Shown: positions 54,135 to 63,499 of the stretch, one piece after another
How positions within the stretch are numbered: position 1 is the stretch's first letter
How the letters are laid out: every line of letters begins with the position of its first letter
Source: Hyphomicrobiales bacterium
GTDB lineage: Bacteria > Pseudomonadota > Alphaproteobacteria > Rhizobiales > Phreatobacteraceae
Assembly: GCA_017304475.1 (NCBI GenBank)
Contig: JAFKKV010000022.1
Location: forward strand, 62,001-126,000
Direction of reading: 5' to 3'
Length of the DNA: 64,000 bases
The notes under the pieces: model-generated
Seen by the model: only the letters and a program-made list of their open reading frames with translations
Told to the model about the DNA's origin: nothing
Database searches by the model: none
Program-made: the position numbers and the translations under genes

Positions 54135-55403
54135 ATGTCTGAGCAAACCGGAACAAGACCCTTTTCGCCCTTCGAGTGGATGCTGTCGCTGCGCTATTTG
54201 CGCGCCCGGCGAAAGGAAGGCTTCATTTCGGTGATCGCCGGCTTTTCGTTCATCGGCATCATGCTGGGGGTGGCGACCCTGATCATCGTCATGGCGGTCA
54301 TGAACGGCTTCCGCAAGGAACTGCTGGGCAAGATCCTCGGCGTGCAGGGCCATATGGTGATGCAGCCGATCGATCAGCCGCTGACCGACTATGCCGAGGT
54401 CGCCGAAAAGCTGATGCGCGTGCCGGGCATCCGGCTGGCGGCGCCGATCGTCGAGGGCCAAGCTCTCGCGACCTCGCCGTTCAACGGCGGCGGCGTCATC
54501 GTGCGCGGCATGCGCGCGGCCGACCTGAGACGCCTGCCGCTGATTTCGTCCAGCATCAAGCAGGGCGGCCTGGAGGATTTCGACACGACCGAAGGCGTGA
54601 TGGTCGGCCAGAGGCTGGCCAACCAGCTGTCGCTCAGGCTCGGCGACATGCTCACCCTGGTGTCGTCGAAGGGCGCCTCGACGCCCATGGGCACGACGCC
54701 CAGGATCAAGGCCTATCCGATCGTGGCGATCTTCGAGGTCGGCATGACGGAATATGATTCCGCCTTCGTGTTCATGCCGTTCGGCGAGGCGCAGGCCTAT
54801 TTCAACCGGGACGGCGATGCGACCAGCATCGAGGTCTATACCGACAATCCCGACCAGGTCGACCGCTACCGACGAGAGGCCTCGGCGGCGGTGGAACGGC
54901 CGACCTTCTTCGTCGACTGGCGACAACGCAATGCGACGTTCTTTTCCGCCCTGCAGGTCGAGCGCAACGTCATGTTCATGATCCTGACGCTGATCGTGCT
55001 GGTGGCGGCGCTCAACATCGTCTCCGGCCTGATCATGCTGGTGAAGGACAAGGGCAGCGACATCGCCATCCTGCGCACCATGGGGGCGACGCGCGGCGCG
55101 ATCATGCGGGTGTTCCTGATCACCGGCGCCTCGATCGGCGTGGTCGGCACGCTCGCCGGTTTCGCGCTCGGCGTGCTGGTCTGCCTCAATATCGAGAGCA
55201 TTCAGGACTTCGTCTCCTGGATCACCGGCACGACATTGTGGGACCCGACCGTGCGCTTCCTGACCAATATTCCGGCCGACATGTCGACCGGCGAGACCTT
55301 CTCGGTGCTCGTCATGGCGCTGGTGCTGTCGTTCCTCGCCACGCTCTATCCGTCGTGGCGGGCGGCCAAGCTCGATCCGGTCGAGGCGCTGCGCTATGAG
55401 TGA
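54135..55403 (+). CDS. lolC: Lipoprotein-releasing ABC transporter permease (LolC/LolE family)
   Basis: A 422-residue permease. The N-terminus FSPFEWMLSLRYLRARRKEG enters TM1 (FISVIAGFSFIGIMLGVATL); a large periplasmic MacB-like domain follows (about 50-270), then three C-terminal FtsX helices with LVKDKGSDIAILRTMGATRG coupling to the ATPase. It extracts lipoproteins from the inner membrane for LolA. A single LolC/E-type (LolF-like) permease may form a homodimer, as in other alphaproteobacteria. It overlaps lolD by 8 bp. Confidence 0.94.
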   Translation: MSEQTGTRPFSPFEWMLSLRYLRARRKEGFISVIAGFSFIGIMLGVATLIIVMAVMNGFRKELLGKILGVQGHMVMQPIDQPLTDYAEVAEKLMRVPGIRLAAPIVEGQALATSPFNGGGVIVRGMRAADLRRLPLISSSIKQGGLEDFDTTEGVMVGQRLANQLSLRLGDMLTLVSSKGASTPMGTTPRIKAYPIVAIFEVGMTEYDSAFVFMPFGEAQAYFNRDGDATSIEVYTDNPDQVDRYRREASAAVERPTFFVDWRQRNATFFSALQVERNVMFMILTLIVLVAALNIVSGLIMLVKDKGSDIAILRTMGATRGAIMRVFLITGASIGVVGTLAGFALGVLVCLNIESIQDFVSWITGTTLWDPTVRFLTNIPADMSTGETFSVLVMALVLSFLATLYPSWRAAKLDPVEALRYE

Positions 55404-56094
55404 AACGACCGAACAGGAACCGCCGGTGCTCTGGCTGAAAGCCGTCGAGCGCCGCTACAAGCAGGGCGAAGGCTCGCTCGAGATCCTGAAGGGCGCGGAA
55501 TTCGCGGTCTGGCCGGGCGAGAGCGTGGCGCTGATCGCGCCGTCGGGCACCGGCAAGTCGACCTTGCTGCATGTCGCGGGCCTCCTGGAAGCGCCCGATG
55601 CCGGCGAGGTCTATATTGGCGGCGTCGCGACATCGGGCATGGCGGATGGCGACCGCACCCGCATCCGCCGCACCGATATCGGTTTCGTCTACCAGTTCCA
55701 CCATTTGCTGTCGGAATTCACGGCGCTGGAAAACGTCATGCTGCCGCAGATGATCCGCGGCCTGACGAAGAAGGAAGCCAAGACCCGGGCCGGCGACCTG
55801 CTCGGCTATCTCGGCCTGGGCGAGCGCCTGAACCACCGCCCGGCGGAGCTGTCGGGCGGCGAGCAGCAGCGCGTCGCCATCGCGCGCGCGGTCGCCAATG
55901 CGCCGCGCCTGCTGATGGCGGACGAGCCGACCGGCAATCTCGACCCGAAGACCGCCGATCACGTCTTCCAGGCTCTGACCCAACTGGTCCGCGCCTCGCG
56001 GCTCGCCGCCGTCGTCGCCACGCACAATATGGAACTGGCGGCACGGATGGACCGGCGGGTGACCATTCGCGACGGGCTGGTGGTGGAGCTTTAG
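55396..56094 (+). CDS. lolD: Lipoprotein-releasing ABC transporter ATPase
   Basis: A 232-residue ATPase of the LolD/MacB group. Walker A is APSGTGKST, the Q-loop region is VYQFHHLLSEFTALENVML, the signature is LSGGEQQRVAIARAVANAP and Walker B is LLMADEPTGNLDPKTADHV. It powers LolC. It overlaps lolC by 8 bp at the 5' end. Confidence 0.95.
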   Translation: MSETTEQEPPVLWLKAVERRYKQGEGSLEILKGAEFAVWPGESVALIAPSGTGKSTLLHVAGLLEAPDAGEVYIGGVATSGMADGDRTRIRRTDIGFVYQFHHLLSEFTALENVMLPQMIRGLTKKEAKTRAGDLLGYLGLGERLNHRPAELSGGEQQRVAIARAVANAPRLLMADEPTGNLDPKTADHVFQALTQLVRASRLAAVVATHNMELAARMDRRVTIRDGLVVEL

Positions 56095-56156
56095 GCGGGG
56101 CGCATCTGGCGCCAAAGGCGTGAGTGGCATTGCCGTCTGACTGGTTTTGGTCGCGG

Positions 56157-56315
56157 AATTCGTGGATGGCCGGGACAAGCCCGGCCAAGACGAAGCGAAA
56201 AGCGATGCGCGATCAATTGGTCGTCTGTGGTGCCTCGGCCCGCGCCACTGTTGGACCCGCGTCCGATCGCACCGCCCATCCGTCATGGCCGGCCTTGTGC
56301 CGGCCATCCACGAAT
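56157..56315. repeat. REP-C family inverted pair
   Basis: TTCGTGGATGGCCGGGACAA at 56157 and its inverted partner GGCCATCCACGAA ending at 56315 bracket a 280-bp gap between lolD and the convergent AraC gene. Another copy lies at 63326-63350. Confidence 0.6.
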
Positions 56316-56374
56316 TGCTTCCTGGCAAAGACGTAGGGGGCCGTGACAAGCCCGGCCCTGCGCCCCGGCTCGCC

Positions 56375-57340
56375 TCAATCGCCTGAAGCGGCCGCCCTGC
56401 GGACATCCGAGGGCGTCGCACCGAAGCGGCGGCGGAAACAGCGGTTGAAATAGGAGAGATCGCCGAAGCCGACATCATAGGCGATCATGCCGATCGGCCG
56501 GCCGGCGACACGCGGATCGGTCAACAGGTGGCGGGCGCGCAGCAGGCGCTGGGCCAGCAGGAAATGCGAGAACGAGCTGTCGTCGGCCGCGAACAGCTTG
56601 CGTAAGTAGCGTTCGGAAATGCCGTGATCGGCGGCGATGGTCTCCGCCGTCAGGCCGGGCTCGCCGAGGCGCCTGGCGACGTCGACCTTGATGGCATCGA
56701 GCCTGGCGGCGCTGAGCCCTCGCGCCCGCGCCGTCTCGGTGGCGTCCCTGCTGGCGCCAAGCGTGAGCGCCAGGAGATCGTGGACATGGCTCACCACCGG
56801 GTGACGCAGGCCCGGCGGCGGCGGCCCGTCCATGGCGAGCAGCATGCCGAGATAGCCGGTGAGCAGGCGCTGTGCTTCGAGATCGCGTGGCAAGGTGCGC
56901 ATCAGCACGCCGGAGAGGTCGCCGACCATCGGGGCCAGCACGCGGGTGGGCACGCGCAGGCTCATGAAGCGCAGGTCGGACCGGTAGGTGAAGCTGCCGG
57001 CCTCGGCGCTGGTCGTCATGATCGCGTCGCCGCCGCTGATCTCGACCTCCCGGCCACGGTGGCGCATGACCCCGCCGCCGGACAGGGCGGCCAGCCAGAT
57101 CAGGTCGTCGCTGTCGGCCAGTTTTGTCGGATGCGCGCAGCATTGCCGCGCGGCGGTGCCGGTCGCAAGACTCAGGTCCGGCATGGTGCGCAGCTGCATC
57201 TCGACGTCGAACGGGCCGTCGTCCAGCGGTTCGATCTCGACCCGCAGGATGGCGCGGCCATAGACCTCGCGCAGGACGTCGACACACGCGGCGGCCGGAA
57301 TGTCGCGGCTCGAAAATCCGAAGGATGCGCATTCGTCCAT
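56375..57340 (-). CDS. AraC-family transcriptional regulator (AraC_binding_2 type)
   Basis: A 321-residue regulator. The N-terminal domain (about residues 20-190) fits the AraC_binding_2 beta fold (GDAIMTTSAEAGSFTYRSDL, FMSLRVPTRVLAPMVGDL). The C-terminal HTH pair is VARRLGEPGLTAETIAADHG, ISERYLRKLFAADDSSFSHF and MIAYDVGFGDLSYFNRCFRR. The target is unknown; the gene is divergent from the unknown gene at 57584. The ATG at 57340 gives family length; the long open frame upstream is rejected. Confidence 0.9.
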   Translation of the reverse strand: MDECASFGFSSRDIPAAACVDVLREVYGRAILRVEIEPLDDGPFDVEMQLRTMPDLSLATGTAARQCCAHPTKLADSDDLIWLAALSGGGVMRHRGREVEISGGDAIMTTSAEAGSFTYRSDLRFMSLRVPTRVLAPMVGDLSGVLMRTLPRDLEAQRLLTGYLGMLLAMDGPPPPGLRHPVVSHVHDLLALTLGASRDATETARARGLSAARLDAIKVDVARRLGEPGLTAETIAADHGISERYLRKLFAADDSSFSHFLLAQRLLRARHLLTDPRVAGRPIGMIAYDVGFGDLSYFNRCFRRRFGATPSDVRRAAASGD

Positions 57341-57583
57341 GCAGGGCCGTCCTGTCCGTATTGATGTTCCGCTGCGCCCAAGTCCGGCCGGCCCGTCCCA
57401 TTTAGGGTGCTCCCGGATCAGCGCCAAGCGGACGATATCGAAGCCAAGGCGCATTTCAGCCCGATGAGCCCTTGGCACATGGGCCGTGTCGTCGTTGCAA
57501 CAATGGCGCGCCGATCTCCGCGATGTGCCGCCGGCAGGCGCTCTCGGGACGACCGGTGGCGCATCTGCGGAAGTGAGGCCGTC

Positions 57584-58174
57584 GTGACTGTGGATCAATG
57601 GATGGGGATGGACGTGCTCTGGCGGCACCCGCTGGCGGCGCTGGCCAAGGCGTCGATGATCGGGCTCGTCTCGGTCGGCGGCCTGCCGGACAGGGCCGAG
57701 GCGGTTCAGATCGCGCCGGTCGTGCCGGTGGCCGAGCGGAGCGTTCCGGCCGATCTCGTCGGCACCTGGGCCTTCGACGTGGCGACCGGCAATTATTGCA
57801 ACCCGCTCGGGCATTGCGCGCCCGGCAGCGGCGGCAGCATGTCCTTCACCGTCAAGGCGGATGGGCAGGCCGAACATGCGCTGTTCGAGACGTCGCATGT
57901 GGAGGGCTGCGGCCAGGTCCAGACGCTGACGCGCAAGCTCGGCACGATCAAGGTCCGGGAGGCGACGCTGGTCTTCCTGACCCGGACCGGCACCTACAAG
58001 TCGTCCCATGGCTGCCGGCCGGATCTCTCCGGGACCTGGAGCCTGGAGGCCCGCGATCTGGCGCCGCGCGCGCTCAATTGGCAGCTCGTCGCCGATCCCG
58101 GCATGCCCGGCCGGCAGGCGCTGCGGCTGGTCGATCCCGAAGGCCAGATGAGCGGCATCTATAGCCGGCGCTGA
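57584..58174 (+). CDS. Unknown, probably exported protein
   Basis: About 196 residues if started at the GTG at 57584; the frame is open from 57407, so the start is unsure. A hydrophobic segment (LAALAKASMIGLVSVGGLPD) followed by RAEA could be a signal peptide. The mature part has four Cys (NYCNPLGHC, EGCGQVQ, SSHGCRP) and repeated GTW...L strands (VGTWAFDVATGNYCN and SGTWSLEARDLA), giving a small beta-barrel impression. No family is recognised. Confidence 0.55.
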   Translation: MTVDQWMGMDVLWRHPLAALAKASMIGLVSVGGLPDRAEAVQIAPVVPVAERSVPADLVGTWAFDVATGNYCNPLGHCAPGSGGSMSFTVKADGQAEHALFETSHVEGCGQVQTLTRKLGTIKVREATLVFLTRTGTYKSSHGCRPDLSGTWSLEARDLAPRALNWQLVADPGMPGRQALRLVDPEGQMSGIYSRR

Positions 58175-58289
58175 GCGGCGCTGCCCGGCTTGCCTGGATC
58201 CCGACGCGGATAGGCCGCCGCGGCTGCGATTTTGATTCAGCCGGCTCGTCTATCCCCTTGGCGGGGCGGGCCTTGTGGGGCGCGCGGCG

Positions 58290-58697
58290 TCAGTAGGCGA
58301 GCGGCTTGAGCTGGATCGGGCTGCGCCCGCCGGGCCGGACCTCGGTGCGCGTGTCGTTGAAGAACACCAGCCGGTCGCCGACCTTGACCTGCGCCGACAG
58401 CGCCGGCTGGATCGGGCAGCGCTTGTCGCTCCGGACCCGGATCGGCACGACGATGGGAAACCGCCGGCCCGGGACGGGCCGGCTGACCGCGGCGACGGCG
58501 GTCATCGACATCGGCGCATCCGCGAGATTGCCGTCGAAAATGGTCAGGTGCAGCCGCGAACCCGCGGGCATGCGGGCCTCCGGCGGTCCTTGCACCACCA
58601 CCGTCGTGTTGAAGCGGCAGGCGGCCAAAGCCGGCGAGCCGGCCAAGGTGCCGGCCGCCAGGATCACGGCCACGGCCGTCCAGCTGTTCCACCGCAT
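58290..58697 (-). CDS. Secreted YbaY-like protein
   Basis: A 135-residue protein with a signal peptide (WTAVAVILAAGTLAGSPALA). The mature domain follows the YbaY pattern: RLHLTIFDGNLADAPMSMTA, then PIVVPIRVRSDKRCPIQPAL and VKVGDRLVFFNDTRTEV. YbaY-type domains are small beta sandwiches of unclear role in the envelope. The ATG at 58697 has GGAG upstream (GAGGAGACTGCC). The gap 58698-59036 holds the SOS-type promoter described at 58985. Confidence 0.7.
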   Translation of the reverse strand: MRWNSWTAVAVILAAGTLAGSPALAACRFNTTVVVQGPPEARMPAGSRLHLTIFDGNLADAPMSMTAVAAVSRPVPGRRFPIVVPIRVRSDKRCPIQPALSAQVKVGDRLVFFNDTRTEVRPGGRSPIQLKPLAY

Positions 58698-58984
58698 GGC
58701 AGTCTCCTCATGGACCCCAATGTTCGACCCGACGGTCTTCACGGCATCCGGCCATGATGCGGGTGCCGCGACATGGCATGCGGGCCGGATCGGGCGATCA
58801 TGCGGCGACGATGTGGGCAAGTACAGGCCGGGCCGATCGCGCGGATCGCCGGCGGCGGATCCCGGCACGCGCCGGGCGATCGCCGGGGCACCGCGCCGCG
58901 ACATCGCATCGCGACCGTCACGGCCGCAGCGGAAGCTTTTGTTCACCATTCGTGTTGCTTGTTTGTTCTCGGCGCTTGCTGTGC

Positions 58985-58999
58985 GAACAAATTGGGAAC
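58985..58999. promoter_or_regulatory. LexA (SOS) box
   Basis: GAAC-AAATTGG-GAAC is an exact match to the alphaproteobacterial LexA consensus GAAC-N7-GAAC. It lies 37 bp upstream of the ATG of the 32-residue ORF. A weaker GTTC-N7-GTGT occurs at 58941-58955. Confidence 0.75.
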
Positions 59000-59036
59000 A
59001 TCATCCGCAGGTCAACGGATGACCAAGGAGGCACTG

Positions 59037-59135
59037 ATGGTGCGGACATTCATCGAGGACATGGCGGCGCTGGCGGCGCTGGGACTTTTCACCGGCATGG
59101 TCGCGGTCTGGGCGCAGGCGATCCAGGGCCTCTGA
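59037..59135 (+). CDS. SOS-controlled membrane microprotein, SidA-like candidate
   Basis: A 32-residue ORF preceded by a strong Shine-Dalgarno (AAGGAGG, six bases to the ATG). A short polar N-terminus (MVRTFIEDM) leads to one hydrophobic helix (AALAALGLFTGMVAVWAQAI) and a three-residue tail. An exact LexA box lies just upstream. In Caulobacter the LexA-controlled SidA is a 29-residue inner-membrane protein that halts division at FtsW; size, topology and regulation agree here, while sequence identity cannot be judged. dnaE lies 163 bp downstream. Confidence 0.65.
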   Translation: MVRTFIEDMAALAALGLFTGMVAVWAQAIQGL

Positions 59136-59298
59136 TTTCGACGGTCATGCGGCCCCGCCGCGCGGCCTGTGCGGTGCGGTCGGATACAAGGGGCTTGTGA
59201 AGTGCGGGGAGCTTCGCGTCAGCGGTGATTGATCGCCGCCGCGGCGCGGGGCAAAGCTGGAGACGAACCAGACTCACCTGTCAGAGGAAGCGGCGGCC

Positions 59299-62200
59299 GT
59301 GGCTTCACAGTGCTTCGTACATCTGCGCGTCCACTCGTCCTTCTCGCTGCTGGAAGGCGCGCTCGGCATTGCCAAGCTTGCCAAGCTCGCCGCGGCCGAC
59401 CGCATGCCGGCCCTGGCGGTAACCGATACGAACAATCTGTTCGCGGCGCTGGAGCTTTCCGAGAAGCTCGCCGGCGCGGGCATTCAGGCCATTGGCGGCC
59501 TGACCCTTGGCGTGGATTTCGCCGACCGCGAGGTCGATCCGCGCCGCCCCAATCTCGGCGGCATCAAGCCGCGCATCGCGCTGCTCGCCATGAGCGAGGA
59601 GGGCTATCGCAACCTGATGGCGCTGACCTCGGCGGCCTTCATGGAGAGCAGCGATCCCAGCGACCCGAGCGTCGGCCTGGCGGCGTTGCAGAGCCATGCC
59701 GGCGGCCTGATCGCCCTGACCGGCGGTCCGGGCGGGCCGATCGACATGGCCTTTCGCGACAACCAGAGCGATCTCGCCCGCGCACGGCTCGGCCGGCTGT
59801 CCGCCATTTTCGGCGACGCGCTCTATGTCGAATTGCAGCGCCACGGCCTCGACGAGGAGCGCGCGGTCGAACCGGCGCTGATCGCCGAGGCCTATGCCCG
59901 CGGCCTGCCGCTGGTCGCCACCAACCAATGCTATTTCGCCAGCGTCTCCGACTATGAGAGCCATGACGCGCTCGGCTGTATCGCCGGCGGCCGGGTGCTC
60001 GCCGATCCCGAACGCAAGCATCTGACGCCCGAGCACCGCTTCAAGACCCAGGCGGAGATGGTCAAGCTGTTCGCCGACCTGCCCGAGGCGATCGACAGCA
60101 CGGTCGAGATCTCCAGGCGCTGTCACTACCGTGTGCGCACGCGCAAGCCGATCCTGCCGCGTTTCTCGCTGGTGGCCGGCGGCGAACCGGTCGACGAGGT
60201 GACCGAGCTCAACCGGCAGTCCCGCGAAGGGCTGGAGCGGCGGCTCGCCGCCCACGGCCCGGCCGAGGGGCTGACCGTGAAGGACTACCAGGACCGGCTC
60301 GAATTCGAGCTCTCGATCATCGAGGGGATGAAGTTCCCCGGCTACTTCCTGATCGTGTCCGACTTCATCAAATGGGCCAAGCAGCGCGACATTCCCGTCG
60401 GTCCGGGCCGCGGTTCGGGCGCCGGCTCGCTCGTCGCCTATGCGCTGACCATCACCGATCTCGACCCGCTGCGCTTCAAGCTGCTGTTCGAGCGCTTCCT
60501 CAATCCGGAACGCGTGTCGATGCCGGATTTCGACATCGACTTCTGCCAGGACCGGCGCGACGAGGTGATCCGCTACGTCCAGGAGCGCTACGGCCGCAAC
60601 CAGGTCGCCCAGATCATCACCTTCGGTACGCTGCAGGCGCGCGGCGTGCTGCGCGACGTCGGCCGGGTGCTGCAATTGCCCTATGGCCAAGTCGACAAGC
60701 TGTGCAAGCTCGTGCCGCAGAACCCGGCCGCGCCGATCACCCTGGACAAGGCGATCGAGGGCGAGCCGAAGCTGCAGGCGGCCGGCGAAGAAGAGCCGAT
60801 GGTCCAGCAGCTCTTCGACATCGCGGTCAAGCTCGAGGGCCTGAACCGTCACGCCTCGACCCACGCGGCGGGTCTGGTCATCGGCGACCGGCCGCTGGTC
60901 CAGCTCGTGCCGCTCTACCGAGACCCCAAGACCGACATGCCGGTCACCCAGTACAATATGAAATGGGTGGAACAGGCCGGCCTGGTGAAGTTCGACTTCC
61001 TCGGCCTGAAGACGCTGACCGTGCTGCAGAAGGCGGTCGACCTGATCAAGCTGCGCGGCATCGCGGTCGATCTCGCCGCCATCCCGCTCGACGACGCCAA
61101 GAGCTACGAGATGATGGCGCGCGGCGAGACGGTCGGCGTGTTCCAGGTGGAAAGCGTGGGCATGCGCAAGGCCCTGGTCGAGATGAAGGCCAGCCGCTTC
61201 GAGGACATCATCGCGCTGGTGGCGCTCTACCGGCCGGGCCCGATGGCCAATATTCCCGTCTATTGCGCGCGCAAGCACGGCCTGGAACAGGCCGAATATC
61301 CGCATCCCCTGATGGAACAGGTGCTGGCCGAGACCCACGGCATCATCGTCTACCAGGAACAGGTGATGCAGGCGGCCCAGATCCTGTCGGGTTATTCGCT
61401 CGGCGAGGCGGATCTGCTCAGGCGCGCAATGGGCAAGAAGATCAAGGCCGAGATGGACAAGCAGCGCGAGCGCTTCGTCTCCGGCTGCACCGAGCGCGGC
61501 ATGGCCAAGGCCAAGGCCGACGAGATCTTCGACCTTCTGGCGAAATTCGCCGATTACGGCTTCAACAAGAGCCACGCGGCGGCCTATGCGCTGGTGTCCT
61601 ATCACACGGCCTGGTTGAAGGCGAACTATCCGGTCGAGTTCATGGCCGCGTCGATGACGCTGGAACTGTCCAATACCGACAAGCTGTCGGAATTCCGCCG
61701 CGAGACGATGCGGCTGGGGATCACGCTGGAGCCGCCCTGCGTCAACCGTTCGGGCGTGCATTTCGACGTCGCCGACGGCAAGATCCTCTATGCACTCGCC
61801 GCGGTGAAGGGGGTGGGCGCCCAGGCGGTGGAAGCCATCGTCCAGGCGCGCGGCGACCAGCCGTTCCGCGACCTCTCCGATTTCGCCCAGCGCATCAATC
61901 CGAAGACGCTGAACCGCAAGACCCTGGAAAATCTCGCGGCCGCCGGCGCCTTCGACGCGCTGGAGCCGAACCGCGCGCGCGCGGTCGCCGCGGTCGAGCA
62001 GGTGCTGGCCGAAGCGCAGCGGACATCCGAGGGTCGGGCGATCGGCCAGGACGAGCTGTTCGGCGCCGGCGGCGCCTCGGCGATCCGGCTGCCCGACGTC
62101 GAGCCCTGGCTGCCGGCGCGCCTGCTCGACGAGGAATACAAGGCGATCGGCTTCTTCCTGTCGGGCCATCCGCTCGACGACTACCAGGCTTCGCTGAAGC

Positions 62201-62733
62201 GCCTGCGCATCGAGCCTTTCGCCGATTTCGCCCGCAGCGTGCGTGGCGGCGCCAGCGCCGGCCGGCTCGCCGGGGTGGTGACGGCGCGCCAGGAGCGGCG
62301 CACCAAGACCGGCAACAAGATGGGCATCGTCACCTTGTCGGATCCATCGGGCCATTACGAGGCGGTGCTGTTCTCGGAAGGGCTGGCGCTCTATCGCGAC
62401 CTGCTGGAGCCGGGCCAGGCGGTCCTGATGTCGGTCGGCGCCGAGCTGCAGGGTGAAGAGGTGCGCGTGCGGCTCTTGACGGTGGAGCCGCTCGAGGCCG
62501 CGGCCATTCGCGTGCAGAAGGGCTTTCGCGTCTTCGTCGAGGAGCAGAGCGCGATCGAGAGCATCGCCAAGCGCCTGGTCGCCAAGGGCGACGGCGAGGT
62601 CAGCCTGGTGTTCAGGCTGCCGGACGCGCAGAGCGAGGTCGAGGTCAAACTGCCCGGCCGGTTCGCGGTGTCGCCGCAGATCGCCGGCGCGATCAAGGCG
62701 GTGGCCGGCGTCCAGGCGGTCATGGAAATGTGA
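59299..62733 (+). CDS. dnaE: DNA polymerase III subunit alpha
   Basis: A 1144-residue replicative polymerase of the DnaE1 type. The N-terminal PHP domain begins FVHLRVHSSFSLLEGALGIA; the palm has the catalytic MPDFDIDFCQDRRDEV (about residues 409-424) and a later Asp; the fingers include GPGRGSGAGSLVAYAL; the C-terminal OB fold contains GVVTARQERRTKTGNKMG. It starts with GTG at 59299 after AGAGGAAG. Length and N-terminus separate it from DnaE2. It follows the lolCD region, as often in Hyphomicrobiales, here with a SOS microprotein between. Confidence 0.97.
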   Translation: MASQCFVHLRVHSSFSLLEGALGIAKLAKLAAADRMPALAVTDTNNLFAALELSEKLAGAGIQAIGGLTLGVDFADREVDPRRPNLGGIKPRIALLAMSEEGYRNLMALTSAAFMESSDPSDPSVGLAALQSHAGGLIALTGGPGGPIDMAFRDNQSDLARARLGRLSAIFGDALYVELQRHGLDEERAVEPALIAEAYARGLPLVATNQCYFASVSDYESHDALGCIAGGRVLADPERKHLTPEHRFKTQAEMVKLFADLPEAIDSTVEISRRCHYRVRTRKPILPRFSLVAGGEPVDEVTELNRQSREGLERRLAAHGPAEGLTVKDYQDRLEFELSIIEGMKFPGYFLIVSDFIKWAKQRDIPVGPGRGSGAGSLVAYALTITDLDPLRFKLLFERFLNPERVSMPDFDIDFCQDRRDEVIRYVQERYGRNQVAQIITFGTLQARGVLRDVGRVLQLPYGQVDKLCKLVPQNPAAPITLDKAIEGEPKLQAAGEEEPMVQQLFDIAVKLEGLNRHASTHAAGLVIGDRPLVQLVPLYRDPKTDMPVTQYNMKWVEQAGLVKFDFLGLKTLTVLQKAVDLIKLRGIAVDLAAIPLDDAKSYEMMARGETVGVFQVESVGMRKALVEMKASRFEDIIALVALYRPGPMANIPVYCARKHGLEQAEYPHPLMEQVLAETHGIIVYQEQVMQAAQILSGYSLGEADLLRRAMGKKIKAEMDKQRERFVSGCTERGMAKAKADEIFDLLAKFADYGFNKSHAAAYALVSYHTAWLKANYPVEFMAASMTLELSNTDKLSEFRRETMRLGITLEPPCVNRSGVHFDVADGKILYALAAVKGVGAQAVEAIVQARGDQPFRDLSDFAQRINPKTLNRKTLENLAAAGAFDALEPNRARAVAAVEQVLAEAQRTSEGRAIGQDELFGAGGASAIRLPDVEPWLPARLLDEEYKAIGFFLSGHPLDDYQASLKRLRIEPFADFARSVRGGASAGRLAGVVTARQERRTKTGNKMGIVTLSDPSGHYEAVLFSEGLALYRDLLEPGQAVLMSVGAELQGEEVRVRLLTVEPLEAAAIRVQKGFRVFVEEQSAIESIAKRLVAKGDGEVSLVFRLPDAQSEVEVKLPGRFAVSPQIAGAIKAVAGVQAVMEM

Positions 62734-62750
62734 GGGCAGGGGGCAAAGCC

Positions 62751-63158
62751 ATGGAGTTCAAGCGCGGCCGGCTCATCGACCACGTGCATTTGCGGACGCG
62801 CGATCTCGCCGCCAGCAAGCGGTTCTATTCGGCCGTGCTCGGCGTGCTGGGCATCACGGTCACGGATGGCGGCGGGCATTTCTTCGCCGACGAGCTCTGG
62901 GTCGATAGCGGCGAACAGCCGAGCCGCATTCACCTGGCGTTTCAGGCCGCCGACCGGGCGACGGTCGATCGCTGGTACGCGGCAGGCCTCGCCGCCGGCG
63001 GCATCGACAATGGCGGCCCGGGCGAGCGCGCCTATCATCCCGGCTATTACGCCGCCTTTCTGCTCGACCCGGACGGCAACAATATCGAGGCGGTCCATCA
63101 CGGCCCGGCCGACCGCTCCTCGGATGCCGTGACGATCACCGCGAGGCTGTCGGCATAA
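62751..63158 (+). CDS. VOC-family (glyoxalase/bleomycin-resistance fold) protein
   Basis: A 135-residue protein with two beta-alpha-beta-beta-beta modules. DHVHLRTRDLAASKRFYSAV carries the first His ligand; SRIHLAFQAADRATVDRWYA and YHPGYYAAFLLDPDGNNIEA give the second His and Glu. It is a metal-dependent dioxygenase, lyase or binding protein of unknown substrate. The ATG at 62751 has a G-rich ribosome-binding site; it follows dnaE by 17 bp. Confidence 0.88.
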   Translation: MEFKRGRLIDHVHLRTRDLAASKRFYSAVLGVLGITVTDGGGHFFADELWVDSGEQPSRIHLAFQAADRATVDRWYAAGLAAGGIDNGGPGERAYHPGYYAAFLLDPDGNNIEAVHHGPADRSSDAVTITARLSA

Positions 63159-63325
63159 CGACGGACGGCCAATTGATCGTCGTGACGGGGGGCGTGCGAG
63201 GTCGGGTATGGACCCTATCCGGTGGTTCGGGCGCGGGACAGCCCGTCATCGATCGCCGGCGCGTCGCCTGCATTGCGCATCGGTCGGGCTCGTTCCGGCC
63301 ACGCACGCCCTGTCCGGTCAAGATT

Positions 63326-63350
63326 ATTCGTGGATGGCCGGGACAAGCCC
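63326..63350. repeat. REP-C copy
   Basis: TATTCGTGGATGGCCGGGAC followed by AAGCC matches the arms at 56157 and 56315. It lies in the 562-bp gene-free stretch 63159-63720, which otherwise holds only the element at 63500-63689. Confidence 0.55.
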
Positions 63351-63499
63351 CGCCAGACGGATGGGGTGGTGAGGCGGGGAGCCGCCAAGGCGCGGGCGCT
63401 CGCTCGTGGGATGTGGTGACAATCACCTGAGGTCCGCCAGCGTTGGGGGGTGGGGGGCCCGGTCGCTTCGTGCGTGATTGCGTGAGATCGAAGCGCTGC

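Noticed and set aside
59305..62355. A 1016-codon open frame antisense to dnaE
   Set aside because: High-GC third-position bias keeps the antisense frame open; the product is rich in His, Arg, Asp and Gly without domain logic, and dnaE is unmistakable on the other strand.
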